Source: JAUIAS01 sp030425395 (GTDB lineage Bacteria; Pseudomonadota; Alphaproteobacteria; Rhodobacterales; Rhodobacteraceae). From it: DNA of 64,000 nucleotides. The notes beneath the pieces are model-generated. The model worked only from the letters and a program-made list of their open reading frames with translations. It did no database searches and was not told where the DNA came from. A program made the position numbers and the translations under genes. Of this stretch, positions 1-9,373 are shown one piece after another. The stretch lies in the NCBI GenBank assembly GCA_043553855.1, contig CP121336.1:3224001-3288000 (forward strand), written 5' to 3'. Positions within the stretch are counted from its first letter, which is position 1. Each line of letters opens with the position of its first letter.

Positions 1-605
1 TGTTGATGGATTTTCTGGAAGACAACGGGTTCTTTGGGGCCGAGCAGGTCATCATAGGCTCGGCGTCCTCCAAGACAGGGCTTGGGTTGTGCAAGTTTCT
101 TTCGGGGCTTGATGGGCACCCGGTCACGGTGATCGGTCTCACCGGAGAGGCGAACGCGGAATATGTATCCAAAACAGGGGCCTGCGATACAGTTTTGACC
201 TATGATCAGGTGGCCGATCTGCCGCAACGCGCCTCTGTCTTTGTCGATATGGCGGGCAACGCCAAGGTGCGCGAACAACTGCACCGCCATCTGGGGGATC
301 ATCTGCGCCATTCTGCCGCCGTCGGCACCAGCCATTGGGACAAGTTCCGACCCGATCTCAAACTTGACGGCCCGCGCCCCCAGTTCTTTTTCGCGCCTGC
401 ACAGGTTGCCAAACGCCGCGAGGATTGGGGCCCCGGTGTCGTCGAAAAACGCATCACCCAAGCCTGGAAATCGCTGGCAGAGGAGGCCGATACCTGGCTT
501 GATATCGTGGTCCATGACGGCCTCGACAGCGCCCCCGATGTCTATGACCAGATCGCCAATGGCCGTGCCGCGCCGCGCGATGGCCACATCATCGCGTTGA
601 AGTAG
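1..605 (+). CDS. DUF2855 family protein, 5' end outside window
   Basis: The reading frame enters from the left edge and stops with TAG at 603-605, giving about 200 C-terminal residues. Near the visible start is a VIIGSASSKTGLG stretch that looks like a nucleotide-binding loop of the type found in the medium-chain reductase fold, and the rest (VFVDMAGN, then GTSHWDK) fits the DUF2855 family, whose members are usually about 350-370 residues. Roughly the first 150 residues are therefore missing because of the window edge. The biochemical role of DUF2855 proteins is not established. It precedes zwf by 117 bp on the same strand, but nothing shows that they share a job. The family assignment is from memory of the motif pattern. 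Confidence 0.75.
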   Translation, partial: LMDFLEDNGFFGAEQVIIGSASSKTGLGLCKFLSGLDGHPVTVIGLTGEANAEYVSKTGACDTVLTYDQVADLPQRASVFVDMAGNAKVREQLHRHLGDHLRHSAAVGTSHWDKFRPDLKLDGPRPQFFFAPAQVAKRREDWGPGVVEKRITQAWKSLAEEADTWLDIVVHDGLDSAPDVYDQIANGRAAPRDGHIIALK

Positions 606-722
606 GCGCAGGGTGCCCCCACGCATCCTGCACAGCGCCCGCGAACCCCGTTGAGATACCCGGCGGGCGTGCTAGGGTGCGTGTGACCGACCAAAGCAAC
701 GTTCAAAAGGATAGTCCGGCCA

Positions 723-2189
723 ATGGTATCGCGTGTGATCCCTGTCGACGCGTTCGATCTTGTGGTCTTTGGCTGCACGGGTGATCTGGCCCGTCGCAAG
801 ATCCTGCCCGCGTTGTTCCGACGTTATTGCGCGGGTCAGATGCCGAACGGCGCGCGGGTGATCGGGGCCGCACGGCGCGACATGGGGGTTGACGGATTCC
901 GACAGATGACCGCCGAGGCGATCGCGGAATTCGGCCCGGAACTGGTCGCTAGCGATGCCAACGCGCAGGCGCTTGACGGGTTCTTGGCGCATCTCGATTA
1001 CGTCGCCGTGGATGCACGCGGCGATGCCGGCTGGCAGGCACTTGCCGCCTGCCTGCCCGAGGATCGGGTGCGCGCGTTCTACTTCTCGGTCGGGCCTGCC
1101 TTGTTCGGGGATCTGGCGCAACGCATTCATTCCCACGGGCTGGCGTCGGCCCAGACGCGGATCGTCGTTGAGAAACCCTTTGGTCAGGATCTCGGGACCG
1201 CCCGCGCGCTGAACGCGACGCTGGCTGCGCATTTCGACGAAGGCCAGATCTACCGGATAGATCACTATCTGGGCAAGGAAACCGTTCAGAACCTCATGGC
1301 GGTCCGGTTCGGAAATGTTCTGTTCGAACCCCTGTGGAACAGCCAATACGTTGATCATATCCAGATCACCGTTGCCGAAAGCGTGGGGGTCGGCGGGCGT
1401 GCCGAATACTACGACGGCGCGGGCGCGATGCGCGATATGATGCAAAATCACCTGATGCAGCTGTTGTGCCTGATCGCGATGGAACCACCTGCACAGTTCG
1501 AGCCCGACGCGGTGCGCGACGAAAAACTCAAGGTGATCCGCGCGCTCGATCCCGTTGAACCGCATCACATCGTGCGCGGTCAATACGCGTCAAACGGTGT
1601 CGATCAGACCGGGTATCGCGACGAGGTCCGCAATCCACGCACCACCACCGAAACCTATGTCGCGCTCAAGGCACGGATCAGCAACTGGCGCTGGTCCGGC
1701 ACGCCGTTCTATTTGCGCACCGGCAAACGGCTGGCGGCGCGGTCCTCGGTTATCAACGTGATGTTCAAGGACGCGCCACATTCGATTTTTGGTGCCGAGG
1801 CGGGCCGCCACGCCAATGTCCTGACGATCCGGTTGCAACCCAACGAAGGCATCACGCTGCATGTGACGATCAAGGAACCGGGGCAGGGCGGGATGCGCCT
1901 GGTGGATGTGCCGCTCGACATGAGCTTTGCCGATGCTCTTGGGGAAGAAGGGGAAAACCCGCCCGACGCCTATGAAAGATTGATCATGGATGTGATCCGT
2001 GGCAACCAGACCCTGTTCATGCGCGGCGATGAGGTCGAAGCCGCCTGGGGCTGGACCGATCCCGTCATCGCGGGATGGCAAAAGCGCGGCGACGTTCCCA
2101 AACCCTACGATATCGGGAGCGCCGGACCGGGGGACGCGGACCTTCTCATGCGGCGTGACAAACGGGAATGGAGAGGAATAAGGCCATGA
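723..2189 (+). CDS. zwf: Glucose-6-phosphate 1-dehydrogenase
   Basis: Oxidises glucose 6-phosphate to 6-phosphogluconolactone with NAD(P)+, the entry step of the oxidative pentose phosphate and Entner-Doudoroff routes, in the cytoplasm. The 488 residues match the usual length. The dinucleotide loop GCTGDLARRK begins at residue 17 and the substrate-binding signature RIDHYLGKE lies at 178-186 with its lysine and histidine intact; the C-terminal half contains the conserved FYLRTGKRL stretch. The next gene, pgl, starts inside the zwf stop codon (ATGA overlap at 2186-2189), so the two consecutive pathway enzymes are translationally coupled. No edd or pgi follows here, although these often sit nearby in relatives. 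Identification is very secure. Confidence 0.97.
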   Translation: MVSRVIPVDAFDLVVFGCTGDLARRKILPALFRRYCAGQMPNGARVIGAARRDMGVDGFRQMTAEAIAEFGPELVASDANAQALDGFLAHLDYVAVDARGDAGWQALAACLPEDRVRAFYFSVGPALFGDLAQRIHSHGLASAQTRIVVEKPFGQDLGTARALNATLAAHFDEGQIYRIDHYLGKETVQNLMAVRFGNVLFEPLWNSQYVDHIQITVAESVGVGGRAEYYDGAGAMRDMMQNHLMQLLCLIAMEPPAQFEPDAVRDEKLKVIRALDPVEPHHIVRGQYASNGVDQTGYRDEVRNPRTTTETYVALKARISNWRWSGTPFYLRTGKRLAARSSVINVMFKDAPHSIFGAEAGRHANVLTIRLQPNEGITLHVTIKEPGQGGMRLVDVPLDMSFADALGEEGENPPDAYERLIMDVIRGNQTLFMRGDEVEAAWGWTDPVIAGWQKRGDVPKPYDIGSAGPGDADLLMRRDKREWRGIRP

Positions 2190-2845
2190 TCTTCGAAACA
2201 TATGCGGATCGCGATCAACTGGCCATCAACCTGGCCAACAACCTTGCAGGGGATATCAAGAACGCACTGCTGCACCACGACACGGTGAGCCTCGCCGTGC
2301 CCGGTGGCACAACGCCCGGCCCGATCTTCGATGTGCTCTCGGCGGCGCGCCTTGACTGGGAGCGCGTGACGGTGATGGCCACCGACGAACGCTGGGTGGC
2401 ACCGGACAACGCGCGGTCCAACGCGGCGATGATCTCCGAGCGGTTGTTGACCGGTCCGGCAGAGGCCGCGACGATGATCCCTTTCTATCGTGCAGGGCTC
2501 AGCGCTCGGGACGGGGCCGCCGCGGCTGCCAAAGCCGTTCAGGCACATCTGCCGCTGTCGGTGTTGCTGTTGGGAATGGGCGAGGATGGCCATGTGGCAT
2601 CGCTCTTCCCCGACGCGCCCGATCTGGCCCAGGCGCTTGATCCGGATGCCCCTGCCGTGGTCAGCCAGAGCCCGGCCAGCCAGCCTGAAACCCGCCTGTC
2701 GCTGGCCGCGCATGTGCTTAACGGGGCTTTGGCCAAACATCTGGTCATCTTTGGCGCGGCAAAACGTGATGCGCTGAACGCGGCCTCCACAGACACCCCG
2801 GTGCGGCGGGTTGCCAGCGATCTGGTGGTGCACTGGGCGCTCTGA
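2186..2845 (+). CDS. pgl: 6-phosphogluconolactonase
   Basis: Hydrolyses 6-phosphogluconolactone to 6-phosphogluconate, directly after Zwf. The 219-residue product is of the SOL/DevB type: it has a phosphate-binding GGTTPGPIFDVL stretch near residue 44, the ATDERWV motif near 68 and LLGMGEDGHVASLFP near residue 130. I chose ATG 2186 rather than the upstream in-frame ATG 2168 because GGAGAGGAA at 2171-2179 gives a well placed ribosome binding site and because 2186 forms the ATGA overlap with zwf. The ORF ends before a 38-bp gap to the convergent thioesterase gene. Confidence 0.95.
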   Translation: MIFETYADRDQLAINLANNLAGDIKNALLHHDTVSLAVPGGTTPGPIFDVLSAARLDWERVTVMATDERWVAPDNARSNAAMISERLLTGPAEAATMIPFYRAGLSARDGAAAAAKAVQAHLPLSVLLLGMGEDGHVASLFPDAPDLAQALDPDAPAVVSQSPASQPETRLSLAAHVLNGALAKHLVIFGAAKRDALNAASTDTPVRRVASDLVVHWAL

Positions 2846-2883
2846 TCTGGCAACAGGATGGTGCGTCCGGCGCGGTGTCCCGA

Positions 2884-3375
2884 TCAGGCCTTGACCTCGT
2901 CAATGGCGCCATCCGCATCGCGGAAATGCGCCTTGAGGCTGTCCGGCAGGGGATAACGCTGCCCCGATCCGTCCGGGCGCAGCGATACGAAAACGCAATC
3001 GAAGGTCGCGCGTAGCTGAGCGCCCACCCAGATTTCCTGATGGATCGTATAGGATGTGTTGCGAAAGGCGCTGATACCGGCCGTGGCCACATAGTCTTCG
3101 CCCATCAGCATCTCGTGCAGGAAATGGATCTGCCCCGACCGGACAACGCCGCGTGGCTGTTGCGCGCCTGCGGGATAATGGGGCGCACAGAACAGATCGA
3201 AATAGATCACGCGCAGCGTCTCGAACCAGGTCATATAGGCCTTGTTGTTGACGTGATTGAGCCGGTCCAGCTCGGCAAACCGCACCTTGTCGGCAATCGC
3301 CAGCGGCTGCACCTTGCTCATGCCGAACGCCATCTGTTCAGCCGGTGAAAGCGGGGTATGATATCTCAGAGCCAT
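2884..3375 (-). CDS. Acyl-CoA thioesterase, hot-dog fold
   Basis: A 163-residue single-domain protein of the 4-hydroxybenzoyl-CoA thioesterase type. The characteristic ELDRLNHVNNKAY stretch, which carries the catalytic and CoA-contacting residues in this family, lies near residues 35-47, followed by the long helix region YMTWFETLRVIYFDLF. Such enzymes hydrolyse acyl-CoA thioesters in the cytoplasm; the acyl chain preferred here cannot be read from the sequence. It is transcribed convergently with pgl and divergently from the acyl-CoA ligase at 3712, so ligase and thioesterase may act on the same type of acyl-CoA, but this is only a neighbourhood inference. ATG 3375 is taken as start; an internal ATG at residue 15 is possible. 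Confidence 0.82.
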   Translation of the reverse strand: MALRYHTPLSPAEQMAFGMSKVQPLAIADKVRFAELDRLNHVNNKAYMTWFETLRVIYFDLFCAPHYPAGAQQPRGVVRSGQIHFLHEMLMGEDYVATAGISAFRNTSYTIHQEIWVGAQLRATFDCVFVSLRPDGSGQRYPLPDSLKAHFRDADGAIDEVKA

Positions 3376-3711
3376 GGTTCCGGGCTACGCGCCCGACGCG
3401 GGCAAGGCAAGGGCGTTTTGTCAGCGGCGCGCCGCGTCCATTTATGGCGCGCCTTCTGCTTCTTTCTCGTTTCAAATACCCCAATCCAAGGTATCCGTTG
3501 CGCGCGCGGGTGGTGTGGCTGCGGCCCGCTGGGACATCGTCAGCCTGCACAGGAAAAGCCAGCGCCCCCGGGACTGTCGCGACGTTCCGTCATGGGCGAT
3601 TTGACGTGGCTCTGTCCCGTTGCAAAATGTCGCGGGGCTTGGCACTTTGCGCGTTGAAAATGGGGAGTGGCGACGCGTGCGACGCCGTCGAAATCGAGGA
3701 GAGAGAATACC
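3376..3711. other. Divergent intergenic region with palindromic repeat unit
   Basis: 336 bp between the divergent thioesterase and acyl-CoA ligase genes. It must carry both promoters, but no clear -35/-10 pair stands out. At about 3425-3482 there are two GGCGCGCC palindromes about 12 nt apart followed by a pyrimidine-rich tract and TTTCAAATACCCC. This resembles, in degenerate form, the dispersed unit seen near 39740 and 45690. Several open frames cross this stretch on both strands, but none has coding character. Confidence 0.45.
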
Positions 3712-5331
3712 ATGCTTGGACAGATGATGACGGCACCGTTGCTGATCTCGTCGCTGATTGATCATGCCGACAGGTATCACAATCGCACAAAGATCGTTTC
3801 GGTTGAAACCACCGGCGGCACCGAGACGGTGACCTGGGGCGACGTTGCCCGCAACGCGCGCCGCATCGGCTCGGCGCTGAGCGCGCTGGGGCTTGAACCT
3901 CAGGCACGGGTTGCCACCATTGCATGGAACAACCGCCGCCATCTCGAACTGTATTTCGGGGCGTCAGGGGCTGGGTTTGTCCTGCACACGATCAACCCGC
4001 GTCTCTTCCCCGAACAGTTGGTGTATATCATCAATCACGCGGAAGACCGGGTGGTGTTCATAGACCGGACCTTTGTGCCGCTGGTGGCGGCGATCCGCGA
4101 CAAGCTGGAACATGTGCGCCATGTCGTGCTGATGGGACCGCGCGACGAAGAGGCGGCGGCGCAGTTGGACGGGCTGGAGTTTTATGACGAACTGGTCGCG
4201 GGCGGCGACGAAGGATTTGTCTGGCCCAGCTTCGATGAAAACACCGCCTCGTCCCTGTGTTATACCTCGGGCACGACCGGCAACCCCAAGGGCGTTCTTT
4301 ATTCACACCGCTCGACTCTGTTGCATTCCTTTGGCGGAAATCTCGCGGACGGGTTGGCCCTGTCGGCGCGCGACGTGGTCTTGCCGGTGGTGCCGATGTT
4401 CCACGTCAATGCCTGGGGCACGCCCTATTGCTCGGCGATGGTGGGCGCGCAGATGGTCTTGCCGGGGCCGAACCTTGACGGCGAGAGCCTCGTCAACCTG
4501 ATCGAGGGCGAGAACGTCACCATTGCCTTGGGTGTTCCCACGATCTGGCAGGGGTTGCTGGCCTATGCCAAGAAGTCCGGTGCCAAGCTCGATGCGTTGC
4601 AACGCACTGTGATCGGGGGATCGGCCTGTCCGCCGTCCATGATTACAGAGTTCCGCGAAAGCTATGGCGTTGAAACCGTGCACGCCTGGGGCATGTCCGA
4701 AATGTCGCCGCTCGGGTCGATCAATGTGCCGTTGGCGCGGCATCTTGAACTGCCGATCGAAGAGCAACATCGCCTGCGTGAAAATCAGGGACGTCCGCCG
4801 TTCGGTGTCGAATTGAAAATCGTTGACGACGAAGGGCGCGACCTGCCTCGGGATGGGGAAACCCAGGGCGACCTCATGGTGCGCGGGCATTGGGTTCTGG
4901 ACAGCTATTTCCGGGTGCAGGATGACAACATCCTTCAGGACGGCTGGTTCGCAACCGGCGATGTCGCGACGCTCGACGAAGACGGCTATATGACCATTCG
5001 GGACCGGTCCAAGGATATCATCAAGTCGGGGGGCGAATGGATTTCGTCGGTCGAGCTTGAGAATATCGCGGTGGGTCATCCCAAGCTGGCCGATGCTGCG
5101 GTTGTCGGGGTTGCCCATCCCAAATGGGACGAGCGCCCCATTCTGGTGGCGGTTGCCGCTGAGGGTGAGGCTCCGACCGTCGAAGAGCTGCTCGCGTATT
5201 TCGATGACAAGATCGCCAAGTGGCAGATCCCCGACACGGTGGTGTTCAAGGATGCCTTGCCGCGCAATGCCACGGGCAAGGTTCTCAAGCGGAACCTGCG
5301 CGAGGAATTCGGCACCGTTTTGACCGGCTGA
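3712..5331 (+). CDS. Acyl-CoA ligase, DmdB-like (3-methylthiopropionyl-CoA / medium-chain fatty acid ligase)
   Basis: ATP-dependent acyl-CoA (AMP-forming) ligase of 539 residues. The P-loop-like YTSGTTGNPKGVLYSH motif, the GWFATGDVA and DRSKDIIKSGGEWIS motifs, and a C-terminal NATGKVLKRNL with the catalytic lysine are all present. The N-terminus MLGQMMTAPLLISSLIDHA and overall pattern recall DmdB, the methylmercaptopropionyl-CoA ligase of the roseobacter DMSP demethylation route, but the same subgroup also includes medium-chain fatty acid ligases, so the substrate is not settled. ATG 3712 follows a good AGGAGAG site; the longer in-frame start at 3667 has none. It stands alone, ending in a strong terminator at 5396-5439. 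No dmdA, dmdC or dmdD is seen in the window. Confidence 0.82.
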   Translation: MLGQMMTAPLLISSLIDHADRYHNRTKIVSVETTGGTETVTWGDVARNARRIGSALSALGLEPQARVATIAWNNRRHLELYFGASGAGFVLHTINPRLFPEQLVYIINHAEDRVVFIDRTFVPLVAAIRDKLEHVRHVVLMGPRDEEAAAQLDGLEFYDELVAGGDEGFVWPSFDENTASSLCYTSGTTGNPKGVLYSHRSTLLHSFGGNLADGLALSARDVVLPVVPMFHVNAWGTPYCSAMVGAQMVLPGPNLDGESLVNLIEGENVTIALGVPTIWQGLLAYAKKSGAKLDALQRTVIGGSACPPSMITEFRESYGVETVHAWGMSEMSPLGSINVPLARHLELPIEEQHRLRENQGRPPFGVELKIVDDEGRDLPRDGETQGDLMVRGHWVLDSYFRVQDDNILQDGWFATGDVATLDEDGYMTIRDRSKDIIKSGGEWISSVELENIAVGHPKLADAAVVGVAHPKWDERPILVAVAAEGEAPTVEELLAYFDDKIAKWQIPDTVVFKDALPRNATGKVLKRNLREEFGTVLTG

Positions 5332-5395
5332 ACCGGGGCGCGCCGGGGCTGCCATGCCCCGGCCATCAAAACCTGGCCCTTCAAAATCCGGCCAT

Positions 5396-5439
5396 AAAAA
5401 AGGGGACCGATCGTTAATCCGACCGGTCCCCCTTCTTTT
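5396..5439. terminator. Bidirectional rho-independent terminator
   Basis: Inverted repeat GGGGACCG (5402-5409) / CGGTCCCC (5424-5431), flanked by a run of A on the left and CTTCTTTT on the right, so it can terminate the ligase gene from the left and the livK-like gene from the right. It lies exactly between these convergent genes. Confidence 0.85.
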
Positions 5440-5454
5440 GTGACGCCTGATGCC

Positions 5455-6621
5455 TTACTGGCGGGCGATTTCGACCCAGTTGCCGTCCTTGATCACGGAA
5501 ATCACGACCTCGTCCGCGCCCTGGTGATCGGTTGCAGAATAGGTGACGGTGTTGCCGGAAATCACGTCGTAGTAGTTCAGGCTTTCCATGCCCATCTGGA
5601 ACGACTTGGCGTCCAGATCGCGGCCTGCGGCCTCAAGCGCGCGCACCATTGTGATTGCGCCGGAATGGCCGAGCAGGGCACCGGTGCCGGGCAGGGCTTC
5701 GCCGGTTGCTTCGGTGTAGCGCTTGAAGAACGTCTGAACTTCGGGCTGGTCCATGCGCGACAGAAGGTCGGCCCAACCGGCGGCGGCATACATGCCTTCG
5801 GTCACACCGCCGGGCACTTTGGCCATGACGGTATGGAAGCCAGCCGAGGAATTGATGAAGGACATCTCGGAGAGGCCCAGCTTCTTGGCCGTGGCGGAGA
5901 CGGTGATCGCCTGACGCACACCCAGCGCCATCGCCACGATATCACAGCCGTCGGCGGCCAGTTTCTGCAAGGAGCCGACAAAATCCGCATCGTCGGGTTT
6001 ATGCGTGGTTTCCGACGCAAAGGTCAGGCCATCCGTTTCGGCGGCGATGTCAAATGCGCCTTCCTTGATGTCCTTGCCAAAGTCGGTGGGCAGATACATC
6101 GCACAGACTGTGTCCGCGCCCTTCATATCGGCCAGATATTTCACGCCGACACGGATCTGTTCGTAATAGGTCGCGGTCCCCGAGAAATGCAGCGGCGAGA
6201 ACGGTTCGGCCATTTCGCGCGCGGCGGACAATGGCGACACGTTGGGAATGTTCTTGGCGTCCTGAAGCTTGAACGCGGCGAGGTTCATCGGCGTGCCCAG
6301 CGACAGCAGCATCGCGAAAACCTTGTCGCCGTTGATCAGCTTGTTCATGCCCTGAATGGCCTTGGGCATCTGATAAGCGTGATCCTCAACGATAAAACGG
6401 ATCTTGCGGCCATGGATGCCGCCAGCTTCGTTAACTTCGTCAAAAACAAGCTGTGCGGCCTTGGTTGCAGGTGCGCCGAAGGCGGCAAAGGGGCCGGACA
6501 GGTCGTTGTTTGAGCCGATCAGGATTTCGGTATCGGTGATCCCCTGCTCGGCATGGGCCTGCGCCACGCCAAGGCCCGCGGCCAGCGCGGCGGTGGCGAT
6601 CGTGGTTGTCAGTTTTTTCAT
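5455..6621 (-). CDS. ABC transporter substrate-binding protein, LivK/HAAT type
   Basis: Periplasmic ligand-binding subunit of the transporter encoded by the four genes upstream. A signal peptide (MKKLTTT, alanine-rich core, AHA before EQG) covers about residues 1-24, and the mature part begins with ITDTEILIGSNNDLSGPFAAFG, the typical start of type I periplasmic binding proteins of the hydrophobic amino acid family. It ends at 388 residues, a usual length. ATG 6621 is preceded by AGGGAGAAG; an upstream ATG at 6666 would place 15 residues before the signal peptide and is less likely. It is the last gene of the operon, 49 bp after the acyl-CoA synthetase gene. The ligand cannot be deduced; aromatic or branched acids are as plausible as leucine. 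Confidence 0.9.
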   Translation of the reverse strand: MKKLTTTIATAALAAGLGVAQAHAEQGITDTEILIGSNNDLSGPFAAFGAPATKAAQLVFDEVNEAGGIHGRKIRFIVEDHAYQMPKAIQGMNKLINGDKVFAMLLSLGTPMNLAAFKLQDAKNIPNVSPLSAAREMAEPFSPLHFSGTATYYEQIRVGVKYLADMKGADTVCAMYLPTDFGKDIKEGAFDIAAETDGLTFASETTHKPDDADFVGSLQKLAADGCDIVAMALGVRQAITVSATAKKLGLSEMSFINSSAGFHTVMAKVPGGVTEGMYAAAGWADLLSRMDQPEVQTFFKRYTEATGEALPGTGALLGHSGAITMVRALEAAGRDLDAKSFQMGMESLNYYDVISGNTVTYSATDHQGADEVVISVIKDGNWVEIARQ

Positions 6622-6670
6622 GGTCTTCTCCCTGTTGTAATTATTATCTGCGAACCCTGTCTGCAACTTG

Positions 6671-8551
6671 TCAATACATCTGGTTGATCAGGGCGGCGTG
6701 TTTGGTTTCGACAAAGCTGCGCTTGAGCTTCATTGTCGGGGTCAGTTCGTCATCGTCCGCGGTCAGCAGAACGTCGATCAGGCGGAAGTCCTTGATCTGT
6801 TCGACGCGGGCGAAATCCTTGTTCACCTCTTCGATGGTTTCACGGATAAGGTCCTGCACCTCCTTGGCCGCACAAAGGGAGGCATAGTTCGAGAAGGGCA
6901 CGCGCCGATCCTGTGCGAATTTCTCGACGTTCTCCTGGTCGATCATCACAAGGCAGGTCAGGAACTTGCGTTTGTCGCCAATCACCACCACGTCCGATAT
7001 ATACGGCGAGAACTTGAGCTTGTTCTCGATCTCGGCCGGTGTGACGTTCTTGCCGCCAGCGGTGATGATGATGTCCTTGAGGCGTCCGGTAATTTTCAGG
7101 AAGCCTTCGTTGTCGATCGTGCCCACATCGCCGGTGCGCAGCCAGCCGTCTTCGGTAAAGGTTTCGGCGGTTTTTTCCGGGTTGTTCCAGTAGCCCTGAA
7201 AAACGTTCCCGGCCTTGTACTGGACCTCGCCATCGTCAGCGATCCGGATTTGCGCGCCGGGAAGGGCGGGACCCACCGTCCCGATCTTGTTGTCGTCTGC
7301 ATTGTTGATCGAGATGACGCCGGAACTTTCGGTCATCCCATACCCTTCGAGCACGGGCACACCGATGGCGTGATACCAGCGCAGCAGATCGGGCGATATG
7401 GGCGCGGCCCCGGACCCGCCGCGGCGCAGTCGGTCCATCCCGATCATGCGGCGCAGGTTGTGCAACAGCGCCATGTCCCAGAACCGGTAGGCCAGCTGCG
7501 TTGACAGCGGCACGGGGCGGCCTTCGGCCTCGCATTCGGCACGCGCCATTCCGGCCTTGAGCGCCTGACCATAGGCCCATTTCTGGGTCGCAGTCGCGTC
7601 GCCGATGCGGATGGCAACCTGCGAATAGATCTTTTCCCACAGGCGCGGCACGGCAACAAAGGTCTGCGGGCTGACCTCTTGCAGGTTGTCAAAGATGGTT
7701 TCGGGGCTTTCGGCAAAGTTGATGGTCGAACCTGCGGCGATGGGCGCATTGACCGAAAACACACGTTCAAGAATGTGACACAGCGGCAGGAAGCATAGCT
7801 GATCATCGGTGGGATAGACCGGGCTGTCGCGCAGCCCTGCCGCGATGGAATACATCAGGTTCCCATGGCTGGTCATCGCGCCCTTGGGTTTGCCCGTGGT
7901 GCCCGAGGTATAGACAAGGATCGCGGTATCCTCGGGCCGGGTCGCGTCGATTGCGGCGTCAAAGGCACCGGGATGTTCCGCGTCATAGGCGCGGCCCTTT
8001 TCATAGAGGTCTTCGATGAACATGATCTGCGGATCGGAGAACCCGTGCAGCCCGTCACGGTCAAGCACGATGACCTTGGCCAAGCCGGGCATTTCGTCCC
8101 GCACCTGAAGGAATTTGTCCAGTTGTTCGTCGTTCTCGACGATCAGAAAGCGGCTTTGGGAATCGTTGACCAGATATTGAAGCTGGGCTGCGGAATCCGT
8201 GGTGTAGACGCCGGAACAGATGCCGCCCACGCATTGCACACCCATATCGGTGTACATCCATTCCTTGCGGTCTTCCGACAGGATCGACACGACCTCGCCG
8301 CGCTCAAGACCCATGGAAACAAGGCCCAGACCCAGATGCTTGGCATGGGTGAAATAGTCATTCCAGGAAAACGAACGCCATATGCCAAAGGTCTTTTCGC
8401 GCATCGCCGTGCGGTCGCCCAGCGTTTGACAGCGCAGCCGGAACAGTTTCGGTGTGGTGTCCTGACCGTCGATATAGAACGGACCCTGCGACAGATCGGC
8501 GTTGATCGTCAGCCCGTTTACCGTTTGCTGAGGGGGAAGCGTGTCTGCCAT
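6671..8551 (-). CDS. Long-chain acyl-CoA synthetase (AMP-forming) within a Liv-type operon
   Basis: A 626-residue AMP-binding ligase of the long FAA1-like type. Visible motifs are YTSGTTGKPKGAM near residue 215, the GYGMTESSG acid-binding motif, WLRTGDVG and the hinge region GRLKDIIITAGGKNVTPAEIENKL. It presumably thioesterifies a carboxylic acid with CoA in the cytoplasm. It lies between livF (9 bp upstream) and the substrate-binding protein gene, so it is cotranscribed with the transporter, which suggests that the imported compound, or a product of it, is activated directly on entry. ATG 8551 has an AGGGA site; a TTG two codons earlier is the alternative. The precise acid is unknown. Confidence 0.88.
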   Translation of the reverse strand: MADTLPPQQTVNGLTINADLSQGPFYIDGQDTTPKLFRLRCQTLGDRTAMREKTFGIWRSFSWNDYFTHAKHLGLGLVSMGLERGEVVSILSEDRKEWMYTDMGVQCVGGICSGVYTTDSAAQLQYLVNDSQSRFLIVENDEQLDKFLQVRDEMPGLAKVIVLDRDGLHGFSDPQIMFIEDLYEKGRAYDAEHPGAFDAAIDATRPEDTAILVYTSGTTGKPKGAMTSHGNLMYSIAAGLRDSPVYPTDDQLCFLPLCHILERVFSVNAPIAAGSTINFAESPETIFDNLQEVSPQTFVAVPRLWEKIYSQVAIRIGDATATQKWAYGQALKAGMARAECEAEGRPVPLSTQLAYRFWDMALLHNLRRMIGMDRLRRGGSGAAPISPDLLRWYHAIGVPVLEGYGMTESSGVISINNADDNKIGTVGPALPGAQIRIADDGEVQYKAGNVFQGYWNNPEKTAETFTEDGWLRTGDVGTIDNEGFLKITGRLKDIIITAGGKNVTPAEIENKLKFSPYISDVVVIGDKRKFLTCLVMIDQENVEKFAQDRRVPFSNYASLCAAKEVQDLIRETIEEVNKDFARVEQIKDFRLIDVLLTADDDELTPTMKLKRSFVETKHAALINQMY

Positions 8552-8560
8552 GATCAATCC

Positions 8561-9373
8561 CTATCGCCACGTTTTGCGTTGCTTCCAGCGGCGTTGACCG
8601 CGCTGGTTTTCATCCTGACTGACGCCGAGATAGAATTCCTGGATATCCTTCGAGGCGGCCAGAACCTCGGCGCGGTCGTTCATCACGATGCGTCCCAGCT
8701 CCATCACATAGCCATAGTCCGCCGCGTCCAGCGCCACCTTGGCGTTCTGTTCGACCAGCATCATGGTGACTTTCTGTTCCTTGTTCAGGCGCACGATGAT
8801 TTCAAAGATTTCCTGCGTCAGCAGCGGTGACAGCCCAAGGCTGGGTTCGTCGAGCAGCATCAGTTTGGGCTGGGCCATCAGCCCGCGCCCGATGGCCAGC
8901 ATCTGTTGCTGCCCACCCGACAAGGTGCCCGCCCGCTGGGACCGGCGCTCCTTCAGGATGGGGAAATAGGAATAGACCATCTCTTCGTCGGCGGCGATGC
9001 CCCCCTTGTCGTTGCGCGTAAAGGCACCCATCGCGATGTTTTCGGCCACCGTCATCAGGGGGAAAATCTCGCGGCCCTCGGGGACATGCACGATGCCGCG
9101 CCGGACGATGGCGTCGGCCTCCATCGTCTGAATGTCTGCTCCCATCATGTTCACGGTGCCTTTTTCCGGGTCCATGACCCCCGACACTGTCTTGAGAAGG
9201 GTGGTCTTGCCTGCGCCATTGGCCCCCAGGACGGTGACGATCTGACCTTCGTGCACCTTCAGGGAAACGCCGCGAATGGCCATGATCGGGCCGTAATAGC
9301 TTTCCAGATTGTCGATTTGCAGAACGACCTTTGGCGCGGCGGTGCCGGCATCTGTGCTGGTTTGGGTGCTCAT
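8561..9373 (-). CDS. livF: HAAT-type ABC transporter ATP-binding protein LivF
   Basis: Cytoplasmic ATPase subunit of the branched-chain amino acid type transporter. Of 270 residues, Walker A (GANGAGKTT) lies near 51-59, the signature TLSGGQQQMLAIGRGL near 154-169 and Walker B LMLLDEPSLGLSP near 176-188, followed by the LVEQN switch region. The short H-loop sequence LVEQNAKVALDAAD is typical of LivF rather than LivG. The C-terminus carries an unusual basic extension (RGQRRWKQRKTWR). The start codon overlaps the livG stop by four bases (ATGA), showing translational coupling. Confidence 0.92.
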   Translation of the reverse strand: MSTQTSTDAGTAAPKVVLQIDNLESYYGPIMAIRGVSLKVHEGQIVTVLGANGAGKTTLLKTVSGVMDPEKGTVNMMGADIQTMEADAIVRRGIVHVPEGREIFPLMTVAENIAMGAFTRNDKGGIAADEEMVYSYFPILKERRSQRAGTLSGGQQQMLAIGRGLMAQPKLMLLDEPSLGLSPLLTQEIFEIIVRLNKEQKVTMMLVEQNAKVALDAADYGYVMELGRIVMNDRAEVLAASKDIQEFYLGVSQDENQRGQRRWKQRKTWR